A DNA stretch of 10,000 nt, from positions 1 to 10,000 of the forward strand of contig NZ_JAIWOI010000305.1 in assembly GCF_020217005.1 (NCBI RefSeq). The letters are read 5' to 3'. The position numbers were made by a program, and so were the translations under genes. The stretch comes from Rheinheimera sp. Lineage in GTDB: Bacteria; Pseudomonadota; Gammaproteobacteria; Enterobacterales; Alteromonadaceae. Of this stretch, positions 1-6,737 are shown piece by piece; the first letter of the stretch is position 1, and each line of letters begins with the position of its first letter. The notes below the pieces were generated by a model, which worked only from the letters and a program-made list of their open reading frames with translations, did not search any database and had not been told where the DNA came from.

Positions 1-446
1 TTGTGATCTGGGGTAAAACCAGCAAACTGCACTGTAAATACCAGTACATCTTCAAAAGCTAAATTGTCTTGTTCAGACTGGGGAAAATCCATCGTCAGTT
101 GTTGTAATGCACCAACAGAAGCAGGTTTGACCAGAGTTTCAGCACCAGGGAAAAGTGCTTTTTCTAACTTTTCCTGCCAGCTTGGACCAAAAACCCAACG
201 ATATAAAGCGGTATGAGGCTCCCGACTGGCTTGTTGATACCAAGTGTTTTGTAATGCAGCTATTTTTTCAGTTTTCAGATAATACCGCAGCGCCGTATCT
301 TCAGGACAAGAGGCAACGGAAAGTACAGGCTTTTTCCCAAGCGCTATGACTTGCGTATTATTTGGGTCTTGCTTCGTTTGCCACCACTCGGTCGCCAACA
401 CAGGACCTGCGCATATAGCCAGGATTAATACTGCCGAAAATTTCAT
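1..446 (-). CDS. Exported protein of unknown function, partial (5' part only)
   Basis: The frame is open from an ATG at 446 down to the left edge, giving 148 codons with no stop; the 3' end is outside the window. The first 18 residues (Lys near the start, hydrophobic core SAVLILAICAG, then PVLA) look like a signal peptide cut after Ala18, so the protein is probably periplasmic or outer-membrane associated. The mature part starts TEWWQTKQDPN and is rich in Trp, Tyr and Gln, with a single Cys (SCPED, Cys47). I recognise no domain. A GGAGG Shine-Dalgarno at 452-456 is correctly placed for this ATG, and a promoter-like pair lies just upstream, so the gene probably has its own transcript. The coding call is fairly firm; the function is unknown. 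Confidence 0.72.
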   Translation of the reverse strand, partial: MKFSAVLILAICAGPVLATEWWQTKQDPNNTQVIALGKKPVLSVASCPEDTALRYYLKTEKIAALQNTWYQQASREPHTALYRWVFGPSWQEKLEKALFPGAETLVKPASVGALQQLTMDFPQSEQDNLAFEDVLVFTVQFAGFTPDH

Positions 447-469
447 CACCACCCTCCAGTTGCCGCGCC

Positions 470-497
470 ATTGTAGGAGAACAAGGCATATTTGCAA
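470..497 (-). promoter_or_regulatory. Probable sigma-70 promoter for the exported protein gene at the left edge
   Basis: Reading the minus strand, TTGCAA (492-497; 4 of 6 to TTGACA) is followed after 16 bp by TACAAT (470-475; 5 of 6 to TATAAT). Transcription would start near 463, leaving a short leader that holds the GGAGG ribosome site at 452-456. Found by eye only. It lies in the 240-bp gap between the two leftmost minus-strand genes, in which I saw no clear terminator or further gene. Confidence 0.45.
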
Positions 498-686
498 CCT
501 TTCACCTCATTGAGCTACCAAAACAACAGCCAGTATCTGTGGTTTTAGCTAAATCTGCGCTGAATTATAAGTGCGTGATGCAACACAACAAGCCTCAGGA
601 TAAACGCAGTTTTATCAGAGCGAATGCAAACCAGATAGTTTCAGAGGCTGGCGCATATTTTGTTATGCACCCCAGTCAGATATCAA

Positions 687-1409
687 CTAGAAAGCTTCAA
701 CAGCTGACACTTTGGCTTGGTAACGGTGAATCGCAGCATTTAATTTTTGCATAAATCCCGGATTTTTCTTCAGATAAGTTTTGTTGATGTAAATAGCAAA
801 AGGCAGGTTTACCTCTTGCTGAAAGTTGTACAACTCACTGTCTATACCTTGTTGCTTCATCAGAGTTTTTATTGTCAATTCTGGTAATAAAATGGCGTCT
901 ACCCTTTTGAACTTCAATAAATTTAACAGACCTCTGATATCAGTGGTGCCAGCTGTCACCTGATAATGTTGCTCTTTTAGCCAGTGAAATGCATTGCTGT
1001 TTGTTTGAGCTGAAACCTGAGCCTGATGTTTAAAACCTGCAGCACCAGGTTTTAAGTCTGAGCGTTGCTTTAACCAAACCCAGGTCCATTGGATCATCAA
1101 TACCGGTTGTGAGAATTCGGCCATACTGTTGCGTTCTGCACTTTCGGTCGCCAGAAAAAAACCATCTACTTTGCCCTGTTGTAAATCAACGGCAGCACGA
1201 CCAAAATGAGGCACTAAACGTACAGAAAATGGCAGCTGTAGATCAGCCATAATAGCGGCCACCGCTTCATAGCCTATACCTTTATTTTGTCCCTGTTCCT
1301 GATAGGTATAAGGCGGGTAATCCGGCATCAAAAACCTTAGTTCTCCCCTAGCCATAGCCTTATCCACAAGGGAACAATAAAGAAGCACACACAATACCAA
1401 CCTGAACAT
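687..1409 (-). CDS. Periplasmic solute-binding protein, SBP_bac_3 family (amino-acid-binding type), orphan
   Basis: This 240-residue protein has a signal peptide (about residues 1-20, hydrophobic LVLCVLLYCSLV, ending AMA) followed by a typical family 3 solute-binding fold. Visible landmarks are the opening LRFLMPDYPPYTY (24-36), GIGYEAVAAIMADL (44-57), a QGKVDGFF segment (78-85) and a second-lobe region with GTTDIRGLLNLLKFKRVDAILL (154-175). The family binds amino acids or similar small polar ligands in the periplasm and feeds ABC importers or sensor proteins. No permease or ATPase gene is adjacent, so this copy may be an orphan binding protein of the type common in Alteromonas-like bacteria; the ligand cannot be named. 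Its start is preceded by a modest GGTAGG ribosome site. It is divergent from the LysR gene across 246 bp, the classic arrangement for a regulator and its target, so LysR control is a fair guess. Confidence 0.85.
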   Translation of the reverse strand: MFRLVLCVLLYCSLVDKAMARGELRFLMPDYPPYTYQEQGQNKGIGYEAVAAIMADLQLPFSVRLVPHFGRAAVDLQQGKVDGFFLATESAERNSMAEFSQPVLMIQWTWVWLKQRSDLKPGAAGFKHQAQVSAQTNSNAFHWLKEQHYQVTAGTTDIRGLLNLLKFKRVDAILLPELTIKTLMKQQGIDSELYNFQQEVNLPFAIYINKTYLKKNPGFMQKLNAAIHRYQAKVSAVEAF

Positions 1410-1553
1410 AAGTGCCTACCGTTTAAAAAAGTCAGTTGAGACAGGGTTAACTCTAGCAGTAATACGGAGATAGCAAAGATAAATGAACAGTCACTGGTAT
1501 CTGGCTTCCTTGTGAAGCAGTAGGGCATTCGTTTTAATGACTTGATTGTTCGA

Positions 1554-1581
1554 GTGACAAATGTCGGCTGCACTGTAAAAT
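1554..1581 (+). promoter_or_regulatory. Probable sigma-70 promoter for the LysR gene
   Basis: GTGACA (1554-1559; 5 of 6 to TTGACA) is separated by 16 bp from TAAAAT (1576-1581; 5 of 6 to TATAAT). Transcription from here would start near 1588, inside the N-terminal extension of the longest possible reading frame. This supports the downstream ATG at 1656 as the true start. The same intergenic stretch separates the LysR gene from the divergent binding-protein gene and would be the place for a LysR operator, but I could not single out a convincing T-N11-A box. Confidence 0.45.
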
Positions 1582-1655
1582 ACTTGAATAAAAAAACATA
1601 TGATTGGGTAATAAGTGTTCAATTTCAGTTTGTTAGCAACAGGAAAAAGCCGGGC

Positions 1656-2558
1656 ATGCTAAAAGTTACACTGGAACAGTGGCGAATGTTTAAAGTCGTG
1701 GCTGATCACGGCGGCTTTAATCAGGCGTCGGCCGTGATCCATAAAAGCCAGTCCAGTATTCATACTGCGGTACAAAAAATTGAGGCCAGCTTAGGAGTAG
1801 CTTTATTCCGTGTAGAAGGCCGCAAAACCTTACTGACTGCAGAAGGCGAAATGATTTTACGCCGGGTTAACTATTTGCTGGATGAAGCGCTGCGCGTGGA
1901 AGATGTTGGCCTGACGCTGGCCGAAGGCATTGAAACTAAGTTACGCATCGCTGTGGATGAAATATTCCCACAGCATTTATTGTACAAAGCGTTGGAAAAC
2001 ACCTCTGCTGCTTACCCTATGCTGCGCATTGAACTGAGTGAATCTATTTTATCCGGTGCGAAAGAGCTACTGGAGACTTTTCAGGTCGATATTGCAGTCT
2101 CGCCTTTGACCATCAAAGATATTTTCAGCGAAGAGTTGTGCCAGATAGAATTTCTGGCAGTCGCCTGCCCTACCCATCCGCTTTTTACTATAGAACGCGA
2201 CCTGACTATTGAAGACTTAAAGTCTCATCGGCAAATTGTTGTTCGCGATTCAGCCATATCCCAACGTAATGACGAAGGTTGGCTCGGCGCTAATCAGCGC
2301 TGGACCGTCAGTCATATGCGCACTTCGATAGATATGATTAAAAAAGGTTTAGGCTTTGCCTGGTTACCTTTAACTTCTATAGTGGACGATTTAGAGCAGG
2401 GTCTGCTAAAACCTTTACCACTTTGTAACGGGCGCAGCCGAAAAGTGAATCTGCATTTGCTATTTCTGGATGCCGACAAGCTTGGCCCTGCTGCCCGCAC
2501 ATTTTTAGGTGAGCTCCGTTATCAAAGTATGGATTTGCCGACCTCAGAAGATATGTAA
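1656..2558 (+). CDS. LysR-type transcriptional regulator
   Basis: From the ATG at 1656 the product is 300 residues, the usual LysR length. The frame stays open upstream to 1542, but that extension would lie across the predicted promoter and has no similarity to LysR N-termini; an AGGAAA ribosome site at 1641-1646 fits the 1656 start. Residues 1-60 form the winged helix-turn-helix: GGFNQASAVIHKSQSSIHTAV (19-39), then KIEASLGVALFRVEGRK and TAEGE. Residues 95-290 form the periplasmic-binding-protein-like effector domain, with VDIAVSP (144-150), LAVACPTHPL (167-176) and the late GLGFAWLP segment (231-238). The regulator is cytoplasmic and presumably senses a small molecule. It diverges from the binding-protein gene and converges on the amidohydrolase cluster, so either could be its target. 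The effector is unknown. Confidence 0.93.
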   Translation: MLKVTLEQWRMFKVVADHGGFNQASAVIHKSQSSIHTAVQKIEASLGVALFRVEGRKTLLTAEGEMILRRVNYLLDEALRVEDVGLTLAEGIETKLRIAVDEIFPQHLLYKALENTSAAYPMLRIELSESILSGAKELLETFQVDIAVSPLTIKDIFSEELCQIEFLAVACPTHPLFTIERDLTIEDLKSHRQIVVRDSAISQRNDEGWLGANQRWTVSHMRTSIDMIKKGLGFAWLPLTSIVDDLEQGLLKPLPLCNGRSRKVNLHLLFLDADKLGPAARTFLGELRYQSMDLPTSEDM

Positions 2559-2565
2559 ATGAAAT

Positions 2566-2613
2566 TGGGGTCAGATCACATTAGTTACGCATAACTTATG
2601 TGATCTGACCCCA
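2566..2613. repeat. Long near-perfect palindrome (REP/RAYT-like), probably also a bidirectional terminator
   Basis: The arms TGGGGTCAGATCACAT (2566-2581) and ATGTGATCTGACCCCA (2598-2613) are perfect 16-bp inverted repeats. Inside them, after a single T:T mismatch, a further 5 bp pair (AGTTA 2583-2587 with TAACT 2592-2596), closing on a four-base CGCA loop. The whole 48-base stretch therefore folds into one long hairpin. It nearly fills the 58-bp gap between the convergent LysR and amidohydrolase genes. On the plus strand it is followed by ATTTTTATT, which fits an intrinsic terminator; the minus-strand tail ATTTCATTT is weaker. The GGGGTCAGA core resembles palindromes that I recall next to IS200-like Y1 transposases (RAYTs) in gammaproteobacteria, so a mobilised REP-like unit is likely. 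That family link is from memory. Confidence 0.7.
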
Positions 2614-2616
2614 TTT

Positions 2617-4368
2617 TTATTGATTTACCGGCGACCAGGCTGGAGTTGCTGCTTCAGGTTTTTTATACCAAGCCGGATAAGCAGTCTGGCTGGCGTATCG
2701 TACTTCACCTGCTACTACGGTCAGATCTGCTTCAGTTTGTAATAGCTTATGTTCAGCAACGGTTAAAATATCCTGATTCAGCACCACAAAGTCTGCATAC
2801 ATACCAGGCTGAATTTGGCCTTTCACCAACTCTTCCCCAGAAAAATAAGCACTGCCAGAGGTAAAGACTTTTAAGGCTGTTAATCTGTCCAGCGTATTTT
2901 CTTTACCATATAAAGGGGTGCCACCCACAGTTTTACCCGACACTGCCCAGTAATAAGTCGCCCAGGGGTTAAAGCTGGCTACACGGGTGCCGTCTGTACC
3001 AAAACCCACTGGAATACCCAGCTCCAGCATCTTTTTAAAAGGTGGGCTTTGTTCTGTTTTGGCTTTGCCATAACGCTGTAAGAAGTCTTCACCGGCAAAA
3101 GCCATCCGGCCCTGCACTGCAATAGCGCCACCTAAAGCTTTGACACGTTTCAGGTTTTTATCTGAAATAGTTTCAGCATGGTCGATAATCCAGCGTACTT
3201 TATTCAGTGGTTGCGTTTGGTTAATAGTTTCAAACACCGTCAGCATACGTTCAATCGACTCATCGTAAGTAGCGTGGATTCGGAAAGGCCAGCCTTGCAC
3301 TAAATGCAAACGTACTATTTGCTCTAACTCCGGATCGGCGTCTGCGTCCAGTTCTGGCCGTGTCGACATAAAGTTTTCGTAGTCAGAAGCTTTCCAGGAC
3401 AACAGCTCACCACCGCCTTCAACTACATACCCATTATCCATATGCAAATGCAGGTTCTGATTGTTTTTGTAGTTGCTCATCCACTGACTGAAACTGCTCA
3501 TTTCCTTGCCCGGAGTTTGTGGGAATAAATAGTTCGACACCCGGATTGGCAATTTACCTGTTACAGCCAATACGGTAGAAGCTTGATAGTTATCGGGAAA
3601 ATCATGGCCACCGCCGCCTGCATCCACCACACTGGTTACACCTAAACTCAGCAGCTTACTGTAAAACTGTTTGCTGGAATTCAGCTGGTCGTCCTGCGAC
3701 AACTGCGGCAGCGCAGCGATAGTTTTGTACAAAATAGTTGGATTAGGGTCGGCAATTAAACGGCCTGTTAGTTCACCCTGTGCATCTTTTTCATAATAAC
3801 TGTCTTTAGGCGCCACGGAATCTTTAGTGATCCCCAGCACTTGCATGGCTTTTTTATTCAGCACGGCACCAGAATACAAATGCAGTACAAAAACCGGCGT
3901 ATTGGGCGCTATGGCTGTCAGTTCTGCTGATGTAGGTAAACGCTTTTCTTTAAACTGATAAGGGCTGAATCCCCCCACAACCCGTGCCCACTGGCCTTCT
4001 GGTGTCACTTCGACATTTTTTTTCAGCAAAGCCAAAGCATCTTTTAATGAGGTTAAGCCTTCCCACCGGGTTTCTAAATTGTAAAAGCGACCACCACGCA
4101 CCACATGCAGGTGAGAATCGTTGATGCCAGGGATCACACGACGGCCCTGGGCGTCTATCAGTTGAGTGCTGGCTGTTTTTTGTGCCAGCAGGCTTTGGCT
4201 GTCTGTACTTAATTGCTCGAAGCGGCCATTGGTGACAGAAAAGGCCGAATATTCTTTGCCATCAAAGGTTTGAATTTTTGCGTTGTAAACTATTAAATCA
4301 GCCGCCATCAGGCTAAATGACAGACCAGAGGCGACGGCCGCAGCTACTAAATGTTTTACCAGTTTCAT
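2617..4368 (-). CDS. Exported YtcJ-like amidohydrolase (Amidohydro_3 family)
   Basis: This 583-residue metal-dependent hydrolase belongs to the amidohydrolase superfamily, YtcJ branch, which includes N-substituted formamide deformylase. Residues 1-22 form a signal peptide ending LMA-A, so the enzyme should work in the periplasm. Metal-site features are NDSHLHV (83-89, His86 and His88), RIHATYD (363-369, His365), WIIDHAE (393-399, His397) and GFGTDGTR (455-462, Asp459). The N-terminal DLIVYNAKIQTFDG and C-terminal PGMYADFVVLNQDIL strands form the usual small beta-sandwich domain. Length and motifs are complete. The ribosome site AAGGAAAA precedes the start. It is the last gene of the minus-strand cluster, 31 bp after the cytochrome c gene, and ends at the convergent hairpin. 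The family hydrolyses cyclic or linear amides and related bonds; the natural substrate here is unknown. Confidence 0.93.
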   Translation of the reverse strand: MKLVKHLVAAAVASGLSFSLMAADLIVYNAKIQTFDGKEYSAFSVTNGRFEQLSTDSQSLLAQKTASTQLIDAQGRRVIPGINDSHLHVVRGGRFYNLETRWEGLTSLKDALALLKKNVEVTPEGQWARVVGGFSPYQFKEKRLPTSAELTAIAPNTPVFVLHLYSGAVLNKKAMQVLGITKDSVAPKDSYYEKDAQGELTGRLIADPNPTILYKTIAALPQLSQDDQLNSSKQFYSKLLSLGVTSVVDAGGGGHDFPDNYQASTVLAVTGKLPIRVSNYLFPQTPGKEMSSFSQWMSNYKNNQNLHLHMDNGYVVEGGGELLSWKASDYENFMSTRPELDADADPELEQIVRLHLVQGWPFRIHATYDESIERMLTVFETINQTQPLNKVRWIIDHAETISDKNLKRVKALGGAIAVQGRMAFAGEDFLQRYGKAKTEQSPPFKKMLELGIPVGFGTDGTRVASFNPWATYYWAVSGKTVGGTPLYGKENTLDRLTALKVFTSGSAYFSGEELVKGQIQPGMYADFVVLNQDILTVAEHKLLQTEADLTVVAGEVRYASQTAYPAWYKKPEAATPAWSPVNQ

Positions 4369-4399
4369 AATATTTTCCTTTTAATTCAGCGTTCTGCAG

Positions 4400-4744
4400 T
4401 TACTCAGCAGCAGCCTGTTTGCCATTTTGAGACGAAAAAAATACTGCTAAAGACTCAATATCCTGATCCGACAGTGCACTGGCATTGGCCTGCATAATAA
4501 AAGCCAAACCGCCCTTACGTTTACCGTCGCGATACGCCTTTAAGGCATACTGCAAATACTCTTTATTTTGGCCGGCCAGATTAGGGTTAGTGGCCACAGG
4601 AGCTATACCAAATTCACCATGACAACCTAAACACTGCTGTGATAACACCTGACCTTTGGCATACAACTGCTCGCTGCTGGCTACAGAGTGTTGACTGAAT
4701 GTGCCTGCGACTATCAGTAAAGCTAAAGCTGTTAAAGTCTTCAT
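4400..4744 (-). CDS. Small periplasmic class I cytochrome c, monohaem
   Basis: This 114-residue protein has a signal peptide (about 1-22, LTALALLIVAGTF, ending SVA) and one haem-attachment motif, CLGCH (38-42), with His42 as proximal ligand. Downstream come the NPNLAGQ loop (53-59), YLQYALKAYRDGKRKG (63-78) and FIMQANASALSDQDIESLAVFF (82-103). Met84 is the likely distal ligand. This is the pattern of a single cytochrome c4/c553-type domain, which shuttles electrons in the periplasm. A strong AGGAGG ribosome site lies about 8 bp before the ATG. It sits between an exported isochorismatase-family hydrolase and the amidohydrolase, with a terminator just upstream, so its transcription probably depends on readthrough or an unseen internal promoter. 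An electron-carrier gene between two hydrolase genes is unusual and suggests an oxidative step in the pathway, which is inference. Confidence 0.92.
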   Translation of the reverse strand: MKTLTALALLIVAGTFSQHSVASSEQLYAKGQVLSQQCLGCHGEFGIAPVATNPNLAGQNKEYLQYALKAYRDGKRKGGLAFIMQANASALSDQDIESLAVFFSSQNGKQAAAE

Positions 4745-4770
4745 CTTCGCCTCCTTCCTCTTTTGATAAA

Positions 4771-4791
4771 AAGGCCACTGATCGTGGCCTT
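4771..4791 (-). terminator. Intrinsic terminator between the isochorismatase-family and cytochrome c genes
   Basis: On the minus strand AAGGCCAC (4784-4791) and GTGGCCTT (4771-4778) form a perfect 8-bp stem around a five-base GATCA loop, followed directly by a run of five Ts (4768-4772, overlapping the stem end) and ATC. The stem starts about 20 bases after the isochorismatase-family stop codon. The run of Ts ends only some 13 bases before the ribosome site of the cytochrome c gene, so it would end or attenuate transcription ahead of the two downstream genes. Confidence 0.85.
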
Positions 4792-4811
4792 CTGCTCAAG
4801 TTGCCTTAGAA

Positions 4812-5531
4812 TTACTGACCTTCTTTGGCATGGAACATTTCAGTGGCATAAATCAAACCTAAGCCATAACCACCTGCATGTTCTTTGGCAATATCAGTCA
4901 CGGCTTCATAGGAGGCAGTGCGAGCCCAATCACGTTGCAGCTCCAGCATGTATTGCAACCAGGTTACTGGACGGGCACCAGCCTGGATCATGCGCTGTAC
5001 TGCCATATCGTGGGCTTCTTTGCTGACGCCGCCCGAAGCATCAGTGACAAAATACACTTCGTAACCTTCGTCTATGGCCGACAATACAGGTCCAACACCA
5101 CAAACTTCAGTCCATAAGGCTGCAATTACAATTTTGTTTTTCTTAAATTTTTTCACCAGATCCGTGACACGTTTATCTTCCCAGGTATTCATGGTAGTAC
5201 GGTCTATCGGAGTTTGTTCAGGAAAGACTTTTTGTAATTCCGGGAAAAGAGGGCCACTGAACGACTTGGCTGCCACTGTCGTTAGTATGGTTGGCACTTC
5301 AAAAGCTTTGGCTGCTTTGGCTAAACCAGTCACGTTATTGCGAACTTCTTCCACTGTATGAGAACGGGTTGCAAAGGCCATTTGTGGTTGGTGGTCAATT
5401 AAAATCAATGTATGGTTGGTTGGTGTTAACAGCGTCTTGCCAGGCTCACCAGCTATAGCTGGTGCACTGATAGCAGCAAACAAAGAAACACCAGCGATAA
5501 CAGATTGTAATGTTTTGTTTAATTTGAACAT
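4812..5531 (-). CDS. Exported isochorismatase-family hydrolase, YcaC-like
   Basis: From the ATG at 5531 the product is 239 residues; the frame is open further upstream to 5654, but AAGGAAT lies just before 5531 and a clear signal peptide begins there (MFKLNKTLQS, hydrophobic VIAGVSLFAAI, ending APAIA, cut about residue 27). The mature protein has the cysteine-hydrolase fold: LILIDHQPQ (42-50, catalytic Asp46), PTILTT (80-85), GPLFPELQKVFP (93-104), MNTWED (114-119), the nucleophile segment LWTEVCGVG (139-147, Cys144), VTDASGG (162-168) and QAGARPVTW (183-191). This order matches the YcaC group. The catalytic Lys of the family is not obvious at its expected place; Arg111 lies nearby. YcaC relatives are usually cytoplasmic, so the signal peptide is notable. 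Likely chemistry is amide or ester hydrolysis; the substrate is unknown. First gene of the cluster, followed by a terminator. Confidence 0.9.
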   Translation of the reverse strand: MFKLNKTLQSVIAGVSLFAAISAPAIAGEPGKTLLTPTNHTLILIDHQPQMAFATRSHTVEEVRNNVTGLAKAAKAFEVPTILTTVAAKSFSGPLFPELQKVFPEQTPIDRTTMNTWEDKRVTDLVKKFKKNKIVIAALWTEVCGVGPVLSAIDEGYEVYFVTDASGGVSKEAHDMAVQRMIQAGARPVTWLQYMLELQRDWARTASYEAVTDIAKEHAGGYGLGLIYATEMFHAKEGQ

Positions 5532-5571
5532 TTTAAAATTCCTTCTGGATAATTGAGTTTTGGTTTTGTTA

Positions 5572-5657
5572 ATGGACGACTGCGTAACCAGTCCATGAGT
5601 CACATAATAGAGCAATAAAAAAGAATGAAAATTAGATAAAAACGCGTCTTTCATTCT
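5572..5657. promoter_or_regulatory. Inverted repeats in the leader of the isochorismatase-family gene, possible operators
   Basis: Two inverted repeats lie in the 265-bp gap between the divergent isochorismatase-family and alpha/beta hydrolase genes. ATGGAC (5572-5577) pairs with GTCCAT (5591-5596) over 13 bases, with extra internal pairing (ACTG with CAGT). AGAATGAAA (5622-5630) pairs with TTTCATTCT (5649-5657) over 18 bases. Either could be a regulator binding site or a leader hairpin. The region is AT-rich, as expected for promoters, but I could not fix a convincing -35/-10 pair for either gene. Low confidence. Confidence 0.3.
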
Positions 5658-5796
5658 CTTATTGAGAATTTTAAAATGTAATATATCTGCTAGCCACTCA
5701 GCTTTAGTTTCACACCCCTTTCACATTCACTGCTTTAAGCTTTGCGCCTCACAAACAGATTGCTGTGTTTTCGATGGAGCAGTACAGGACAACGTT

Positions 5797-6714
5797 ATGG
5801 CACAACGAAGAGGAATAGACTTAATGCTGGGTATAGGTGCAGTAGTAGCCGCAATAGCAGCGCTTTGGTACGGGCTATTTGGTTTAAAGCCATATAGTTT
5901 AAGCGCGGAGGAATTGACTGCACGTTATGCTTACCCAGCAAAACAGCAGGTGCAACTGGAGCTGAAAGAACTCAGTCGCCAAAGCTTTGAGTTTACTTAC
6001 CAGAGCTTTGATGGCGTGACTGTGAATGGTCGTATTAGCTACCCTGCAGATCCAAAAACTATTCAGAACCCGGTGCCTGTGTTGATTGGTGCTCATGCCA
6101 TGGGCCGCAGTCAAATTCGCTGGTGGCAAAGCAGTTTCAAAGACAGAGCTACCTTTGAGCAAACGGATAAAATCACAGCTATGGCATTGGCCAAAGGTTA
6201 TGCGGTTGTCGCCATTGATGCCCGTCTTCATGGTTTACGCAAAGACCCCAATATAAGCATTGTGGATATTATTGATAATTTACACTGGTGGGGAGAACGT
6301 GAGCCTTACGAAACCATGCTGATAGATACAGTGCGGGATCATAGAGTGCTGCTGGATTGGTTAGTACAACAACCCAAACTGGATAAAAATAACATCAAAC
6401 TGGCAGGTTACAGCATGGGCGCACAAATCAGCTTGCTGCTGGCTGGAGTCGACTCTCGTATTCACAGCGTTGCAGCCATAGTACCGCCTCATATGAACAG
6501 CACTACTGCAGTGGTCGCGCCGCTTAATCTGATGGCAGGTCTGGCAGATAACCAGGTTTGGCTATTTACTGCTGATGACGATGAATACGCCAGCATCCAA
6601 CAGAATCAACAGCTGTTTGACGCGTTACCCAACCCGGATAAAAAGCTATTTCGTTTCGCAAGTGGTCATCTGTTGCCGGCTGATTATGTGACCAAACTAG
6701 AGCCCTGGTTATAA
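5797..6714 (+). CDS. Membrane-anchored alpha/beta hydrolase
   Basis: From the ATG at 5797 the product is 305 residues. The frame is open upstream to 5662, but that extension is Cys/His-rich with no family pattern, while AGGA at 5786-5789 fits the 5797 start. An N-terminal hydrophobic segment (about 9-30, LMLGIGAVVAAIAALWYGLFG) after MAQRRG looks like a signal anchor, placing the enzyme on the periplasmic face of the inner membrane. The alpha/beta-hydrolase core follows: VPVLIGAHAMG (93-103), GYAVVAIDARLHG (134-146), nucleophile elbow GYSMG (204-208, Ser206), a likely acid in TADDDE (258-263) and the catalytic His in SGHLLP (289-294, His291). The family covers esterases, lipases and peptidases; no substrate is evident. 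It is divergent from the exported hydrolase cluster and may share its regulation. No terminator precedes the ERIC-like element downstream. Confidence 0.88.
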   Translation: MAQRRGIDLMLGIGAVVAAIAALWYGLFGLKPYSLSAEELTARYAYPAKQQVQLELKELSRQSFEFTYQSFDGVTVNGRISYPADPKTIQNPVPVLIGAHAMGRSQIRWWQSSFKDRATFEQTDKITAMALAKGYAVVAIDARLHGLRKDPNISIVDIIDNLHWWGEREPYETMLIDTVRDHRVLLDWLVQQPKLDKNNIKLAGYSMGAQISLLLAGVDSRIHSVAAIVPPHMNSTTAVVAPLNLMAGLADNQVWLFTADDDEYASIQQNQQLFDALPNPDKKLFRFASGHLLPADYVTKLEPWL

Positions 6715-6737
6715 ACCAAAGCTCTTCCTTCATAAAT

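Noticed and set aside
539..754. Plus-strand 71-codon frame with a GTG start
   Set aside because: It overlaps the end of the binding-protein gene, has no ribosome site and no recognisable pattern.
1542..1655. N-terminal extension of the LysR gene
   Set aside because: It overlaps a good promoter, is unlike LysR N-termini, and a better start with a ribosome site lies at 1656.
4763..5361. Plus-strand frames opposite the isochorismatase-family gene
   Set aside because: They are antisense shadows of a clearly conserved gene and show no family pattern.
5532..5654. N-terminal extension of the isochorismatase-family gene
   Set aside because: The signal peptide and ribosome site both place the start at 5531.
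5662..5796. N-terminal extension of the alpha/beta hydrolase
   Set aside because: It starts with TTG, is Cys/His-rich and lacks family similarity; the ATG at 5797 has a ribosome site and is followed by the membrane anchor.
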